From: Desulfomarina profundi
Lineage (GTDB): Bacteria; Desulfobacterota; Desulfobulbia; Desulfobulbales; Desulfocapsaceae
Direction of reading: 5' to 3'
DNA length: 64,000 nucleotides
NCBI RefSeq assembly: GCF_019703855.1
Contig: NZ_AP024086.1
Location: 2,686,501 to 2,750,500, forward strand
In this document: piece after piece, positions 62,912 to 64,000 of the stretch
How positions within the stretch are numbered: position 1 is the first letter of the stretch
How the letters are laid out: every line of letters starts with the position of its first letter
Position numbers and translations under genes: made by a program
Notes under the pieces: generated by a model
What the model saw: only the letters and a program-made list of their open reading frames with translations
What the model was told of the DNA's origin: nothing
The model's database searches: none

Positions 62912-63850
62912 TTACAGATCTTCTACAATAGGCCCGTTAAAGATCTTTTCCTTCAGCTTTCTCAGGGAGTTCTTCAGACCATCCACAAATCCTGATCCGA
63001 ATTTTCCATCTCTGGTTTTCCTGCGAATCTCCTTGAGCTGTGCATAAAACGATTTAAAATCATCTTTCTTGCCATACCCGAGGGCTTCGGCCATGCCAAT
63101 CTGGTTTTCAGCATCATCAAGCAGGGTTCTCAGTTCACCGTTTTCTTTTTCATTTCGGCCCTTTTTGACAGCAAGTTTGTCGGCCTTGTCCAGAAGCATT
63201 TCTGCCCTGAGCAGGGGAAGCGGTATCACATTCCTGGTAATCACCATGGTTGAAAACAACTCATAGAGGGACTGTGTTGCTTCCTCGTATTTCTCAGCGT
63301 CAACCAGTTTGGCAACATCTTTTATTGTATCGGTATATGCAGCCAGGGGCAGAGAGGTAATGACAAGATCTATCTCGGATGCAAGATCGGCGAGAATGGT
63401 CCTGGCCTGCTGCACCTCGCCATCCCCAAGAAGATCTTCTGCACTTTTCACCGCCTTTTTTACCGTATCAACGGATGCATAGAGATCAAACTCCTCAATA
63501 CGGACATCTATGGGAGCATTGGCCATTTTCGGTTCCCGGGCAAGGACAATTTCCAGTTTGCCGGCAGCCATGGCCAGGGCATCCAGTGCTTCCTGTTTCT
63601 TTTTGTTTTTCAGAGCTTCAATAGCCTTGCCGGTCTGATCAAGAGCCATCACAGCTTCCTTGACAATGGTTTCTCTCTTAAGACCCGCTTCCTTTTGCGT
63701 CTTCGCTTTCACCTGCTTTTCCACTTTTGCGGCAGCCGGTGATTCTTCCTTCTTATGCTTTCCCTCTCCGGCCTGAACTCCCGCACTACAGAGCATTCCC
63801 GCAATAATCAGTAAAACCAGTATACGATGACCTTTTTTCAGTACGCTCAT
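62912..63850 (-). CDS. YfdX family protein
   Basis: 312 residues. The start at 63850 follows GGAGG; the longer frame to 63919 lacks a site. Signal peptide ('LVLLIIAGMLCSAGVQA'), then a Lys/Glu/Ala-rich helical body with 'RETIVKEAVMALDQTGKAIEALKNKKKQEALDAL' (as the YfdX repeat) and 'RIEEFDLYASVDTVKKAVKSAEDLL'. YfdX proteins are periplasmic and stress-induced. It heads a stress-related set with the hdeD-like and cbpA genes. Confidence 0.87.
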   Translation of the reverse strand: MSVLKKGHRILVLLIIAGMLCSAGVQAGEGKHKKEESPAAAKVEKQVKAKTQKEAGLKRETIVKEAVMALDQTGKAIEALKNKKKQEALDALAMAAGKLEIVLAREPKMANAPIDVRIEEFDLYASVDTVKKAVKSAEDLLGDGEVQQARTILADLASEIDLVITSLPLAAYTDTIKDVAKLVDAEKYEEATQSLYELFSTMVITRNVIPLPLLRAEMLLDKADKLAVKKGRNEKENGELRTLLDDAENQIGMAEALGYGKKDDFKSFYAQLKEIRRKTRDGKFGSGFVDGLKNSLRKLKEKIFNGPIVEDL

Positions 63851-64000
63851 ACATTTCCTCCAATTTAAAATGATTAATAAAAACAACGGCCAATTCACAA
63901 GAGGAGAAAAGCAAAACACGTACCAGATTTATTTTTCTAATATTTTCAATTTATTAGAAATGTATATTAAACTGTTTTAAAAAAAAGACGGCCGAAATGG

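Overview
The window looks like chromosome from a Gram-negative sulfate-reducing bacterium of the Desulfobacterota, most likely a Desulfobulbales-like lineage. The main evidence is a complete dsrMKJOP operon (26241-31390) behind an RsbRD-type sensor gene. A double-membrane envelope is shown by LptD, MltA, MltB, a SurA-like chaperone, YdbH/YnbE/YdbL and TlpA. A haem/sirohaem block is also present (hemA, a ccsA-type gene, a Met8/CysG-N-type gene). No rRNA is present; one tRNA-Arg(ACG) lies at 9357-9433. Taxonomy is inferred from gene content only.

Layout. 1-9300 is an accessory region: the end of an RpiR-type regulator, a transposase remnant, an OpuC/ProU-type ABC importer, an MmgE/PrpD protein, a carbon-nitrogen hydrolase, and an IS3-family element that has split a zinc-ribbon gene. 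9300-21050 is core: tRNA-Arg, an RNase E/G with a long basic N-terminal tail, lptD, mltB, mltA, a SAM hydrolase, and a three-gene CsgG/FlgT-like exported cluster. 21300-25900 holds aroA, pyrD-pyrK, a prepilin peptidase and a flavodoxin-like gene. 26200-32000 is dsrMKJOP plus RsbRD. 32300-39600 is a leftward run: uppP, a methyltransferase, met8-like, ccsA, hemA, an unknown gene and prc. 39800-52990 holds a small exported protein and tlpA, a SurA-like gene, rodZ-like and recO, birA between two inverted mobile repeats, a biotinyl-like protein, ydbH-ynbE-ydbL, cmoA-cmoB, a methyltransferase and an unknown gene. 53000-64000 holds a rhodanese-like gene, a papain-like peptidase/hydrolase fusion, a TPP-riboswitch-controlled thiBPQ operon, and a stress cluster (cbpA-cbpM, a DUF1931 histone-fold protein, hdeD-like, yfdX-like).

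How genes fit together. The DsrMKJOP membrane complex links the quinone pool and periplasm to cytoplasmic sulfite reduction. The nearby hemA and met8-like genes would supply haem and sirohaem. The lptD, mltA/B, SurA-like, YdbH and UppP genes are envelope biogenesis.

Two patterns cut across the window. First, at least five families of dispersed intergenic repeats occur. The clearest is a 245-248 bp MITE-like element with terminal repeats CCTAAATCCTG and 5-bp target duplications; two inverted copies bracket birA. Second, at least seven genes, including essential ones (aroA, hemA, pyrK), carry a single-base loss in a short G/C run. These look like sequencing or assembly errors, so the genes are annotated across the frameshift.
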